The position numbers and the translations under genes are program-made. Below, in pieces: positions 25,407-33,352 of a stretch of DNA of 64,000 bases (position 1 is the first letter of the stretch; every line of letters starts with the position of its first letter). Source of the stretch: Actinomadura madurae (GTDB lineage: Bacteria > Actinomycetota > Actinomycetes > Streptosporangiales > Streptosporangiaceae); NCBI RefSeq assembly GCF_900115095.1, contig NZ_FOVH01000001.1, positions 558,001 through 622,000 of the forward strand, read 5' to 3'. Below the pieces are notes generated by a model. That model was not told where the DNA came from and ran no database searches. It was given only the letters and a program-made list of their open reading frames with translations.

Positions 25407-25435
25407 ACCCCGCCGCCCTGTCGGGGCGGCGGGGT
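25407..25435 (-). terminator. Terminator hairpin after sucB
   Basis: A perfect 12-bp GC stem (ACCCCGCCGCCC at 25407-25418 and its complement at 25424-25435) with a 5-base loop, 23 bases beyond the sucB stop. No long T run follows, as is common in very GC-rich genomes. Confidence 0.65.
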
Positions 25436-25457
25436 GCCCGCGTCGTCGCGGGAGAGG

Positions 25458-26957
25458 TCAGAGGCCCAGTTCGGCCTCGAAGTTGCCCTCCTCCAGGCGG
25501 TGCTTGACCGTGGCGAGGAACCGGGCGGCGTCCGCGCCGTCGATCAGGCGGTGGTCGTAGGTCAGCGCCAGGTAGACCATCGACCGGACCGCGATGACCT
25601 CGCCCAGCTCGGGGTCGTCGATGACGGCCGGGCGCTTCACGACGGCGCCGGTGCCGAGCATGCCGACCTGCGGCTGGTTGAGGATCGGGGTGTCGAACAG
25701 CGCGCCGCGGCTGCCGGTGTTGGTCAGCGTGAACGTGCCGCCGGCGAGCTCGTCCGGGCTCACCTTGTTGGTGCGGGTGCGCTCGGCGAGGTCGGCGATC
25801 CGCTGCGCGAGGCCGCCCAGGTTCAGCTGGCCCGCGTTGTGCACGACGGGGACCATCAGGCCGCGCTCGGGCACGTCCACCGCGATGGAGAGGTTCTCCA
25901 CGTCGTGGTAGGTGACCTCGTTGGTCTCGCCGTTGATGACCGCGTTCAGCTTCGGGTGCGCCTTGAGGGCCTCGACCGTCGCCAGCGCGAAGAACGGCAG
26001 GAACGACAGCTTGACGCCCTCACGGGCCTGGAAGTCGGCCTTGGCCTGCTCCCGCAGCCGCGCGATCTTGGTGATGTCCACCTCGACCACGGTGGTGAGC
26101 TGCGCCGACACCTGAAGCGACTCGACCATGCGGCGGGCGATCGTCTGCCGCATCCGCGACATCTTCTCGGTCCGGCCGCGCAGCGCGAGCTGCTCGGCGG
26201 GGGCGGCGGCGGGCGCGGGGGCCGCGGGCCGCGCCGCGGGGGCCTGCGCCGGAGCCGGGGCCGCGGGCGCGGGCGCCGCGGGGGCGGCGGCCTGCTGGGC
26301 GGCCTGCTGCGCGGCGCGGGCCGCCTCCAGGACGTCCTGCTTGCGGATGCGGCCGCCGACGCCGGTGCCCTTGACCGTGGCGAGGTCCACGTTGTGCTCG
26401 GACGCCAGCTTGCGCACCAGCGGGGTGACGTACGGACCGTCGCCCGGCTCCGCCTGCGGCTGGGCCTGCTGGGACGCCGGGGCGGGGGCGGGCGGCTGCG
26501 CCGGCTGCTGCGGGGCCGGGGCGGGCGCCGGGGACGGCGGGGCGGCGGGCTGCTGCTGCGCCGGCGGCGGCCAGGCGGCGGGCGGCGGTGCCTGCTGCGG
26601 TGCCTGCTGCTGGGGCGCCTCCTGCGGCGGTGCGGCCTGCTCGGCCTGCGGGGCGGGCGCCTCCTGCGCGGGCGCCTGCTCGGCGGCGGCCGGGGCGCCG
26701 CCGCCGGACGGCGCGTCGCCCTCGTCGCCGATGACGGCCAGTTCGGCGCCGACCTCGACGGTTTCGTCCTCGGCGACCGTGATGCTGGTCAGGATGCCCG
26801 AGGCGGGCGAGGGGATCTCGGTGTCGACCTTGTCGGTGGACACCTCAAGGAGCGGCTCGTCGGTCTCGACGCGCTCGCCCTCCTTCTTGAGCCAGCGGGT
26901 GACGGTGCCCTCGGTGACGCTCTCGCCGAGCTGGGGCATGGTGACGGAGACCGGCAT
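25458..26957 (-). CDS. sucB: Dihydrolipoamide acyltransferase E2 (sucB/dlaT type)
   Basis: 499-residue E2 core of a 2-oxoacid dehydrogenase complex. One lipoyl domain (1-80) has Lys43 in [14 protein letters not shown] long Ala/Pro/Gln-rich flexible linker (about 85-190) precedes the peripheral-subunit-binding domain ([17 protein letters not shown]), and a second Ala/Pro linker leads to the catalytic domain ending in [15 protein letters not shown] (His469, Asp473). Position after lpd and near lipA/lipB matches mycobacterial dlaT, which serves both pyruvate and 2-oxoglutarate chemistry; which is used here is not decidable. ATG at 26957 has an AAGGAG site. lpd lies 35 bases upstream. Confidence 0.93.
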   Translation of the reverse strand: MPVSVTMPQLGESVTEGTVTRWLKKEGERVETDEPLLEVSTDKVDTEIPSPASGILTSITVAEDETVEVGAELAVIGDEGDAPSGGGAPAAAEQAPAQEAPAPQAEQAAPPQEAPQQQAPQQAPPPAAWPPPAQQQPAAPPSPAPAPAPQQPAQPPAPAPASQQAQPQAEPGDGPYVTPLVRKLASEHNVDLATVKGTGVGGRIRKQDVLEAARAAQQAAQQAAAPAAPAPAAPAPAQAPAARPAAPAPAAAPAEQLALRGRTEKMSRMRQTIARRMVESLQVSAQLTTVVEVDITKIARLREQAKADFQAREGVKLSFLPFFALATVEALKAHPKLNAVINGETNEVTYHDVENLSIAVDVPERGLMVPVVHNAGQLNLGGLAQRIADLAERTRTNKVSPDELAGGTFTLTNTGSRGALFDTPILNQPQVGMLGTGAVVKRPAVIDDPELGEVIAVRSMVYLALTYDHRLIDGADAARFLATVKHRLEEGNFEAELGL

Positions 26958-26992
26958 GTCTCAGCGACTCCTTCGTATTACTTGTGCGGCGT

Positions 26993-28384
26993 TCAGCCGT
27001 GCACGTGCAGTGGTTTGCCGGCGAGGGCGAGATGTGCCTCGCCGACCGCCTCGGACTGGGTCGGGTGCGGGTGGATCAGCTGGGCGACCTCGCCGGGCAG
27101 GGCCTCCCAGTTGTAGATGAGCTGCCCCTCCGCGATGAGCTCGCCGACGCGTGCGCCGACCATGTGCAGGCCGAGGACGGGGCCGTCCACGGCCGCGATC
27201 ACCTTGACCTCGCCCTGCGTCCCCAGGATCTTGCTCTTGGGGTTGCCCGCGAGGTCGTAGGTGACCGATTTGATCTCGTACCCGCGCTCGCGGGCCACGG
27301 CGGACGTGATGCCGACCGAGGCCACCTCGGGGTCGGAGTAGGTGATGCGCGGGACGCCGTCGTAGTCGATCGGCGGCGGGGTGAGCCCGCTCAGCCGCTC
27401 GGCGACGAGGATGCCCTCGGCGAACCCGACGTGCGCCAGCTGCGGGGTCGGGATCAGGTCGCCGACCGCCGAGATGGTGGGGACACTCGTCCGGCAGTAC
27501 TCGTCGACCTTGACGAACCCGCGCTCGGTCTCGACCCCGGCCTCGGCCAGCCCGATCCCGTCGGAGACCGGGCCGCGCCCCACCGCGACCAGCAGCAGCT
27601 CGGCGTCGATCGTCGTGCCGCCTTCGAGGGTGACGGAGATGCCGCCCTGCGTGGTCTTGGCGCTCTCGAAGCGGGTGCCGAGCTCGTACTTGATGCCGCG
27701 CTTGCGGAAGGCGCGCTCCAGCCGCTTGGAGCTGCTCTCCTCCTCCAGCGGCAGCAGGTGCGGCAGCGCCTCGACGATCGTGACGTCGGCCCCGAACGAG
27801 CGCCACACGCTGGCGAACTCGACGCCGATGACGCCGCCGCCGAGGATGACGACCGAGCCGGGGACGTGCTCCAGCCGCAGCGCGTGGTCGCTGGAGATGA
27901 CGCGCTCGCCGTCGATCTCCAGGCCCGGCAGCGACTTGGGCGCCGACCCGGTGCCGAGCACGATGTGCCCGGCCTCGATGGTGCGCGTCCCGTCGGCGGT
28001 GGCGACCTCGACCGTGGTCGGGCCGGCCAGCCGGCCGGTGCCGTGCACGACCTCGATGCCGCGCGACTTGATGAGCCCGGTGAGGCCCTTGACGGTCGTG
28101 GAGACGACCTTGTCCTTGTAGGCGTTCACGCCCGCGACGTCGATTCCCTCGAAGGTGGTCTTCACGCCGAACTTGGCCGCCTCGCGGGACTGGTCCGCCA
28201 CCTCGGCCGCGTGCAGCAGCGCCTTGGTGGGGATGCAGCCGCGGTTGAGGCACGTCCCGCCGAGGGACTCGTCCCGCTCGATCAGCGCGACGGACCTGCC
28301 GAGCTCGGCGGCGCGCAACGCGCACGCGTACCCGCCGCTGCCGGCACCCAGGACGACGATGTCGAAGGGGCCGTTGTTGGCCAC
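26993..28384 (-). CDS. lpdA: Dihydrolipoyl dehydrogenase E3
   Basis: 463-residue FAD- and NAD-dependent disulfide oxidoreductase regenerating lipoamide. FAD motif GAGSGGYACALRAAELG (13-29), redox disulfide GGTCLNRGCIPTKAL (Cys45, Cys50), NAD motif GGGVIGVEFASVW and the C-terminal catalytic His/Glu in HPHPTQSEAVGE (His440, Glu445) are present. GTG at 28384 follows GGGAG. First gene of a two-gene unit with sucB, so E3 and E2 are made together. Confidence 0.95.
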   Translation of the reverse strand: MANNGPFDIVVLGAGSGGYACALRAAELGRSVALIERDESLGGTCLNRGCIPTKALLHAAEVADQSREAAKFGVKTTFEGIDVAGVNAYKDKVVSTTVKGLTGLIKSRGIEVVHGTGRLAGPTTVEVATADGTRTIEAGHIVLGTGSAPKSLPGLEIDGERVISSDHALRLEHVPGSVVILGGGVIGVEFASVWRSFGADVTIVEALPHLLPLEEESSSKRLERAFRKRGIKYELGTRFESAKTTQGGISVTLEGGTTIDAELLLVAVGRGPVSDGIGLAEAGVETERGFVKVDEYCRTSVPTISAVGDLIPTPQLAHVGFAEGILVAERLSGLTPPPIDYDGVPRITYSDPEVASVGITSAVARERGYEIKSVTYDLAGNPKSKILGTQGEVKVIAAVDGPVLGLHMVGARVGELIAEGQLIYNWEALPGEVAQLIHPHPTQSEAVGEAHLALAGKPLHVHG

Positions 28385-28495
28385 TGGAGGCTCCCTTTCC
28401 CCGGTTGTGGCGCCGCGTGGATCACGGCGCCCGTGGGCGGGGCGGGCGCGCCGGTCACCGGGCGCCCCGCCGCCACGAGAAATCTATTCTGTTCT

Positions 28496-28516
28496 CCGCC
28501 CGCTCACAGCGGGCGG
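28496..28516 (-). terminator. Hairpin after pepA
   Basis: CCGCCCGC-TCACA-GCGGGCGG, an 8-bp stem 25 bases beyond the pepA stop, followed on that strand by an AT-richer stretch (28474-28494). Probably terminates pepA; it also separates pepA from the lpd promoter. Confidence 0.5.
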
Positions 28517-28541
28517 GTCCCCCGCAGAATTCCCGCCGCCC

Positions 28542-30020
28542 CTACAGGACGCCCGCGGCGACGTCCTCGGCGATCTGGACCAGCGTGCGCGCCGCGGCGC
28601 CGGTGCCGCCCTTCGGCGTGTACCCGTAGGGCTCGCCCTTGTTGAACGAGGGGCCGGCGATGTCGAGGTGGGCCCACTTGACGCCGTCCGGCACGAACTC
28701 CTTCAGGAACGTCCCGGCGACGAGCATGCCGCCCCACCGCTCGCCGCTGATGTTGGCGATGTCGGCGACCGCCGAGTCGAGGCCCTTGCGCAGCTCGGCC
28801 GGCAGCGGCATGCCCCAGGACGGCTCGCCGGCGCGCTCGGCCGCCGCGACCACCTTCTCGCGGACGCCGTCGTCGTTGGCCATGACGCCGGTGGTCCGGG
28901 TGCCGAGCGCGACGAGCTGCGCGCCGGTCAGCGTGGCGACGTCCACGATCAGGTCGGGGGAGTCCTCGCCGGCCCGGACGAGGGCGTCGGCCAGGACGAG
29001 CCGGCCCTCGGCGTCGGTGTTGAGCACCTCGACGGTCTTGCCGCCGTAGATGCGCAGCACGTCGGACGGGCGCTGCGCGGTTCCGCTCGGCATGTTCTCG
29101 GCGATGGCCAGGTAGCCGACGACGTTCACCTCGGGGCCGAGCTCGGCGATGGCGGCGAGCGCGCCGAGCACCGCGGCGGCGCCGCCCATGTCGGACTTCA
29201 TCCAGTCCATCGCGTCGGTCGGCTTGAGGGACAGGCCGCCGGAGTCGAAGGTGATGCCCTTGCCGACCAGGGCGAGGGTCTTGGACGCCTCGGGGTGGGT
29301 GTAGGCGAGGCGGACGAGCCGCGGCGGGTTGACCGAGCCCTGCCCGACGCCCGCGATGCCGCCGTAGCCGCCCTCGACGAGGGCCTTCTCGTCCAGCACC
29401 TCGATGGCCAGCCCGCTGTCGGCGGCGACCCGCTCGGCCTCGCCGGCGAGGTCCTCGGGGGACAGGTGGGACGGCGGGGTGTTGACCAGGTCGCGGACGA
29501 GCGCGACCGACGCGGCGAGGGTGCGCGCCCGCGCGACGGCCGCCTCCTCGGACGCGGGCCCGATGAGGAGGATCTCCTCGACGGGGCTCTTGCGGCCGTC
29601 GCCGGTGCGGAACGAGTCGAAGGAGTAGGCGCCGAGCAGCGCGCCCAGCGCGACGGCCCCGACGTCCTCGGCGCTCTCGGCCGGCAGCGCGACGGCGACC
29701 CGGGCGGTGCCCGCGAGGGAGCGGACGGCGGCGCCGGCGGCGCGGCGCAGGTCTTCGGCGGTCGGGTCCTCGCCCAGCCCGGCGGCGACGATCACCTTGG
29801 CGGCGACGGCGCCCAGCGACGGCAGCTTGGTGACCTCTCCGGCCTTGCCGGTGGCGCCGAGCGCGGTCAGCGCGTCCGCGAGCCCGCCGTCCAGCGCGCG
29901 GTCGAGCGCGTCCGCTCCGGCGGCCGGTGCGGCACCGGCCTCTCCGGGGCTGACGCCGATCACGATCGCGCCGACGTCGACGCCGGCCAGGTCTGCGCTG
30001 TCAAGGCTGATGCTCGTCAC
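28542..30020 (-). CDS. pepA: Leucyl aminopeptidase (M17)
   Basis: 492-residue cytoplasmic dizinc aminopeptidase, normally hexameric. The catalytic half shows GKGITFDSGGLSLKP (metal-binding Lys and Asp, about 256-270), MKSDMGGAAAVLGAL, and the signature NTDAEGRLVLADAL (about 328-341). The N-terminal 150 residues are the usual variable macro-like domain. GTG at 30020 begins the family N-terminus (MTSISLDSADLAGVD); the upstream extension of the frame has no homologous look. It follows sucB-lpd as in M. tuberculosis pepB (Rv2213). Role in peptide and possibly Cys-Gly turnover. Confidence 0.94.
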   Translation of the reverse strand: MTSISLDSADLAGVDVGAIVIGVSPGEAGAAPAAGADALDRALDGGLADALTALGATGKAGEVTKLPSLGAVAAKVIVAAGLGEDPTAEDLRRAAGAAVRSLAGTARVAVALPAESAEDVGAVALGALLGAYSFDSFRTGDGRKSPVEEILLIGPASEEAAVARARTLAASVALVRDLVNTPPSHLSPEDLAGEAERVAADSGLAIEVLDEKALVEGGYGGIAGVGQGSVNPPRLVRLAYTHPEASKTLALVGKGITFDSGGLSLKPTDAMDWMKSDMGGAAAVLGALAAIAELGPEVNVVGYLAIAENMPSGTAQRPSDVLRIYGGKTVEVLNTDAEGRLVLADALVRAGEDSPDLIVDVATLTGAQLVALGTRTTGVMANDDGVREKVVAAAERAGEPSWGMPLPAELRKGLDSAVADIANISGERWGGMLVAGTFLKEFVPDGVKWAHLDIAGPSFNKGEPYGYTPKGGTGAAARTLVQIAEDVAAGVL

Positions 30021-30119
30021 GTAGCCCGATGGTAGTCCTCCCGGTGACCGGTTTCGCCCTTTTGGATCAAGCATTGCCCTGCCCGGGAGTCCCCCCGGCG
30101 GGGCTCGCAATGCACCGGT

Positions 30120-30147
30120 GGCGGCCGGGCGGCGCCGCCCGGCCGCC
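30120..30147. repeat. Perfect 28-bp GC palindrome
   Basis: GGCGGCCGGGCGGC directly followed by its exact complement, with no spacer. As RNA it would form a 12-bp stem with a 4-base loop on either strand. It lies 100 bases 5' of pepA. The surrounding 30021-30217 contains no gene; a terminator for rightward transcription or a protein site are both possible. Confidence 0.5.
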
Positions 30148-30217
30148 CGCGCGGGTGGCGGAACTCGGCCCGCGGCGCGTCCCCGCGCAGGTCGGAGCGG
30201 GGCCGGCCGGCGTATCA

Positions 30218-30391
30218 GAGGCGCTAATCACCTATTCCGATCGATTTAACAGGTTACGGCGTGACCAGGAGAGACATCGCCCGGCGACGCAGGCGGAGGC
30301 GCGGCGGCTGCGCGCCGACCGGGCTCGGCAGGTGGCGGACCTGCTGCGCCGCCAGGTGCTCTACGGCGACTTCCGCAGCGGCGTCCTGCCC
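30218..30391 (+). pseudogene. Remnant of a GntR-like regulator (N-terminal fragment)
   Basis: In one frame the segment translates to a coding-like stretch (RLRADRARQVADLLRRQVLYGDFRSGVLP at its end) that resembles the first helix and beta turn of a GntR winged helix; there nearly every codon ends in G or C. No start codon exists in frame near it, and the expected recognition helix is missing. About 3 bases later another frame gives AAALREPVEILPATAEAATPRYGF, possibly a displaced piece of the same protein. It is most simply the wreck of a regulator gene. No other gene is visible in 30021-30478. Confidence 0.4.
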
Positions 30392-30478
30392 CGGTGCGGC
30401 GGGCCGCCGCGGCCGCGCTGCGGGAGCCGGTCGAGATCCTGCCCGCCACGGCGGAGGCGGCCACGCCCCGGTACGGCT

Positions 30479-31237
30479 TCAGCGGAGCGCGGCGAGGGGG
30501 ACCAGGGCGGCCGTCGTGGCGACCTCGACCAGCGCGCCGAGCACGTCGCCGGTGACGCCGCCCAGGCGCTGGACGGCGCGGTGCAGGACGAGGGCGGCGG
30601 CGGCCAGGGCGGCGGCCACCGCCGCGACGCCGTGCAGCGCGCCTCCGAGGCCGCCGGAAGCCGTCCCGGCGGCGCCGGCGGCCACCAGGACGGCGCCGGT
30701 GGCGGCGAGCGCCGCGCCCGCCGGGACCGAACCCGCCACCAGCGCGCCGAGGCCGCCGGGGCGCGCGGACGGGACGCCCGTCCGGCAGGCCCAGGGGAGG
30801 GCCAGCCGGCCGGCGACGGACGCGACGAGCACCGCGACGGCGGGCTGGGGCGCCGAGGCCAGGGCGGCGACCTGGATCAGCAGGGTCAGCAGCAGCGTGA
30901 CGACGCCGAACGGGCCGATGTCGGATCGCTTCATGATCGCCAGTGCCTCGGCGGCGGGCCGGCCGCTGCCGAGCCCGTCCGCGAGGTCGGCGAGGCCGTC
31001 CAGGTGCAGGGCGCGGGTGACCGCCGCGGTCGCGGCCACCGCGAGCGCCGCCGCCAGGAGCGCGGAGAGGCCGAGCAGGTCGCCGGCGAGCAGGACCAGG
31101 GCGGCGGCGCCGCCGCTGACCAGGCCCACAGCGGGGGCGAGCAGCATGGCCCACCGCGCGGTGTCCCGGTCGGCCCGGCCGGTCCCGAACGGCACGACGG
31201 TGAGCAGCGTGACCGCCAGCCGCAGCCCCGCGATCAC
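30479..31237 (-). CDS. cobS: Adenosylcobinamide-GDP ribazoletransferase
   Basis: 252-residue membrane enzyme joining alpha-ribazole to adenosylcobinamide-GDP, the last assembly step of cobalamin. The sequence is almost wholly hydrophobic helices with the conserved polar cluster RALHLDGLADLADGLGSG (catalytic acidic residues) and IMKRSDIGPFGVV near residues 75-115. GTG at 31237 overlaps the cobU stop (GTGA), so the two are translationally coupled. The frame remains open upstream inside cobU, but that part is cobU in another frame. No cobT lies next to it. Confidence 0.92.
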   Translation of the reverse strand: MIAGLRLAVTLLTVVPFGTGRADRDTARWAMLLAPAVGLVSGGAAALVLLAGDLLGLSALLAAALAVAATAAVTRALHLDGLADLADGLGSGRPAAEALAIMKRSDIGPFGVVTLLLTLLIQVAALASAPQPAVAVLVASVAGRLALPWACRTGVPSARPGGLGALVAGSVPAGAALAATGAVLVAAGAAGTASGGLGGALHGVAAVAAALAAAALVLHRAVQRLGGVTGDVLGALVEVATTAALVPLAALR

Positions 31238-32178
31238 GGGAGGTCCATGACGCGTCCCGCCACCACCAGCGCCGCCTCCTCGGACTCGGCCGCGAGGCGC
31301 TGGTTGAGCCGGCCGAGCGCGTCGCCGAACGCCCGCCCGGACGCCGTCGCCGGCACCAGCGACAGGCCGACCTCCTCGCTCACCGCGACGACCCGCGCCC
31401 GCGTGCCGCGCCATGCCTCGACGAGGGCGTCCAGGCGCGGGCGCACCCGGGAGGGGTCTTCCCAGGCGCCGGTCTCGTCCATGGCGGCGGCCAGCCACGT
31501 GCCGATGCCGTCCACCAGGACCGGGCCCGTCGCGGACCCGAGCACGCCCGCGAGGTCGGTCGTCTCGACCGTGCCCCACCATGCGGGACGGCGCAGCCGG
31601 TGCGCGGCGACCCGGGCCGTCCATTCCGGGTCGTCGTCCCGCACCGGACCCGTGGCGACATAGAGGACGTCGGGGCATGCCGCCAGCCGCAGCTCCGCCT
31701 CGGCCGACTTGCCCGAGCGGGACCCGCCGAGAAGCAGCGTCCGGAACGGCCCCTGCCGAGGCCGCTTCCAGAAGGCCATGCGGCGTTCCAGCTCGGACGG
31801 CGAGGGCAGGCGGTGGTCGGCATGGACGGCGAGGACCTCCGTCCCGGGCGTCACGGCCCCGGTGCGGCGCAGCAGGCCCAGATGATCGGGGGAGCCCGCC
31901 AGGTCGAGCAGGACGGCCTCGTACTCGACGCCGTCCTGCGGTTCCGGCGTGCCGCCCGGACCCGACGCCACCAGCACGCGCCCTCCGCCCGGCGCGCGCA
32001 CCTCGTACCCGCCGGGCACGTCGGTCCGCGGCAGATCATCCAGCGCCACCCCGTCCACCACGGCCTCGAACGGATCGAGCCGGACGCCGGCGGCGCGCAG
32101 CCGGCCGCACGACGCGCACCGGCACTCCGGCGCCGGCCAGCCCTGGGCGGAGGCGATTCCCTTGACCTCGATGTTCAT
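31234..32178 (-). CDS. cobU: Adenosylcobinamide kinase/guanylyltransferase with N-terminal metallo-hydrolase-like extension
   Basis: 314 residues, against about 180 for canonical CobU. Residues about 145-314 are CobU: P-loop LLLGGSRSGKSAEAEL (151-158), the guanylylated His in RVAAHRLRRPAWWGTVE, SEEVGLSLVP and a C-terminal FGDALGRLNQRLA. Residues 1-140 (GWPAPECRCASCGRLRAAG, later AVLLDLAGSPDHLGLLRRTG) resemble a trimmed metallo-beta-lactamase-like domain as seen fused to CobU in other actinobacteria, but no zinc HxHxDH motif is visible. ATG at 32178 is preferred over 32187; neither has a clear ribosome site, and the decayed transposon end begins a few bases upstream. Confidence 0.88.
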   Translation of the reverse strand: MNIEVKGIASAQGWPAPECRCASCGRLRAAGVRLDPFEAVVDGVALDDLPRTDVPGGYEVRAPGGGRVLVASGPGGTPEPQDGVEYEAVLLDLAGSPDHLGLLRRTGAVTPGTEVLAVHADHRLPSPSELERRMAFWKRPRQGPFRTLLLGGSRSGKSAEAELRLAACPDVLYVATGPVRDDDPEWTARVAAHRLRRPAWWGTVETTDLAGVLGSATGPVLVDGIGTWLAAAMDETGAWEDPSRVRPRLDALVEAWRGTRARVVAVSEEVGLSLVPATASGRAFGDALGRLNQRLAAESEEAALVVAGRVMDLP

Positions 32179-32197
32179 CGGAAACATCCGAGGAGAC

Positions 32198-32215
32198 CCT
32201 CGCCTTCAGGCGGGG
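32198..32215. repeat. Left-end hairpin of the tnpB element
   Basis: CGCC-TTCA-GGCG stem extended by CC/GG and one T.G pair. It matches the right-end hairpin (33258-33275) except at one base, and would be the left recognition structure for a Y1 transposase. Confidence 0.65.
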
Positions 32216-32258
32216 AAGGAATCAGACCCCTGCGGAGCAGGACAGGGACAGGCGATTC

Positions 32259-33161
32259 ATGGCGCAGATCGTGAAGCGGGCCTACAAGTACCGCTTCTAC
32301 CCGACCCCCGGACAAGCCCAAGAGCTTGCCCGGACGTTCGGCTGCGTCCGCCTCGTCTACAACAAGGCTCCGGAAGAACGCACCCGCGCCTACACGCTGG
32401 AAGGGCGCCGCATCTCCTACGTGGAGACGTCGGCGATGCTGACGGCGTGGAAGCGGACCGCGGAACTGGCCTTCGTGGGCGAGGTGTCCTCGGTGCCGCT
32501 TTAGCAGGCGCTTCGCCACCCGCAGGCCGCGTTCGCGAACTTCTTCGCCAAGCGGGCCAAGTACCCGACGTTCAAGAGCAAGAAGAAGTCCCGCGCGTCG
32601 GTCGAGTACACCCGCAGCGCCTTCCGCTGGAAGGACGGGCAACTGCACCTGGCCAAGATGTACGGCCCGCTGGACATCGTGTGGTCTCGTCCCCTCCCAG
32701 AGGGTGCGGAGTCGTCCACCGTGACGGTCCCGCGCCACAGCGCGGGACGCTGGTTCGTGTCCATCCTGGTCGAGGAGGAGATCCGCCCGCTGGCCCCGGT
32801 CGAGTCCGCCGTAGGGGTGGATGCGGGGGTCACGGCGCTGGTGACGCTGTCCACCGGGGAGAAGATCGAGGACCTGACCGTCCGCAACATGGTCCGGAAC
32901 CACTCGTTGGCCCGCGCTATCTCCGACGCGGCTTGGCGTGAGCCGCGGTCGATGCTGGAGTACAAGTGCACCTGGTACGGGCGCGAACTGGTCACGGTCG
33001 ACCGGTGGTTCCCGTCGTCGAAGCTGTGCTCGGCGTGCGGGATCCTGCAAGAGAAGATGCCGCTGAGCATCCGGACGTGGGAATGCGCCTGCGGCGCGGT
33101 CCACGACCGCGACGTGAACGCGGCCAGGAACGTGCTCGCCGCCGGGCTGGCGGAGAGCTGA
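32259..33161 (+). pseudogene. tnpB: TnpB RNA-guided nuclease, interrupted and internally deleted
   Basis: ATG at 32259 opens a typical N-terminus (KRAYKYRFYPTPGQAQELARTFGCVRLVYN). A TAG at 32502-32504 stops it after 81 codons exactly where relatives have Gln (context SVPL-stop-QALRH), and the same frame continues to 33161. After VGVDAGVTALVTLSTGEKI (first RuvC Asp) the sequence jumps to EDLTVRNMVRNHSLARA (RuvC Glu), missing the 80 to 90 residues that family members have between. The zinc ribbon (CSACGILQEKM, WECACG) and last RuvC Asp (HDRDVNAARN) remain. One point mutation plus one in-frame deletion explain it; as it stands it is inactive unless the amber codon is read through. Confidence 0.85.
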
Positions 33162-33290
33162 AACGCCTGTGGAGCTGGCGTAAGACCTCAACGAGAGTCC
33201 TCTCGGACGAGGCGGCCGGCTGTGAAGCAGGAAGCCCAACCGGCGACGGTTGGAATTCCCCGCCTTCAGGCGGGGAGGAAGTCAACTCGG
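33162..33290 (+). ncRNA. Candidate omega (re)RNA region at the 3' end of the tnpB element
   Basis: TnpB guide RNAs come from the 3' end of the gene and the element right end. Here the region holds a small stem (GAGAGTCCTCTC near 33191-33202) and the terminal CCCCGCC-TTCA-GGCGGGG hairpin before GGAAGTCAA. The guide would start at the element boundary. Inferred from family knowledge only; with tnpB broken it may be silent. Confidence 0.3.
33258..33275. repeat. Right-end hairpin of the tnpB element
   Basis: CCCCGCC-TTCA-GGCGGGG, a 7-bp perfect stem with a 4-base loop, followed by AGGAAGTCAA, which marks the right end in related elements. Confidence 0.65.
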
Positions 33291-33352
33291 TCGGAACTCT
33301 ACGGCTACGCTCACCCCTACGGATCACAGCGTCACCATCAGGAGGAACGCCG

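Larger units (their letters stand above)
32183..33290. mobile_element. IS605/IS1341-type element remnant carrying only tnpB
   Basis: About 1.1 kb between cobU and the DsbA-like gene. Both ends carry a short hairpin built on CGCCTTCAGGCG followed by GGGAAGGAAT on the left and GGGAGGAAGTCAA on the right, the subterminal imperfect palindromes usual for this group, which has no terminal inverted repeats. No Y1 transposase (tnpA) is present, so it could only have moved in trans. Its tnpB is interrupted. Exact boundaries are estimates because target duplications are not made by this family. Confidence 0.75.
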
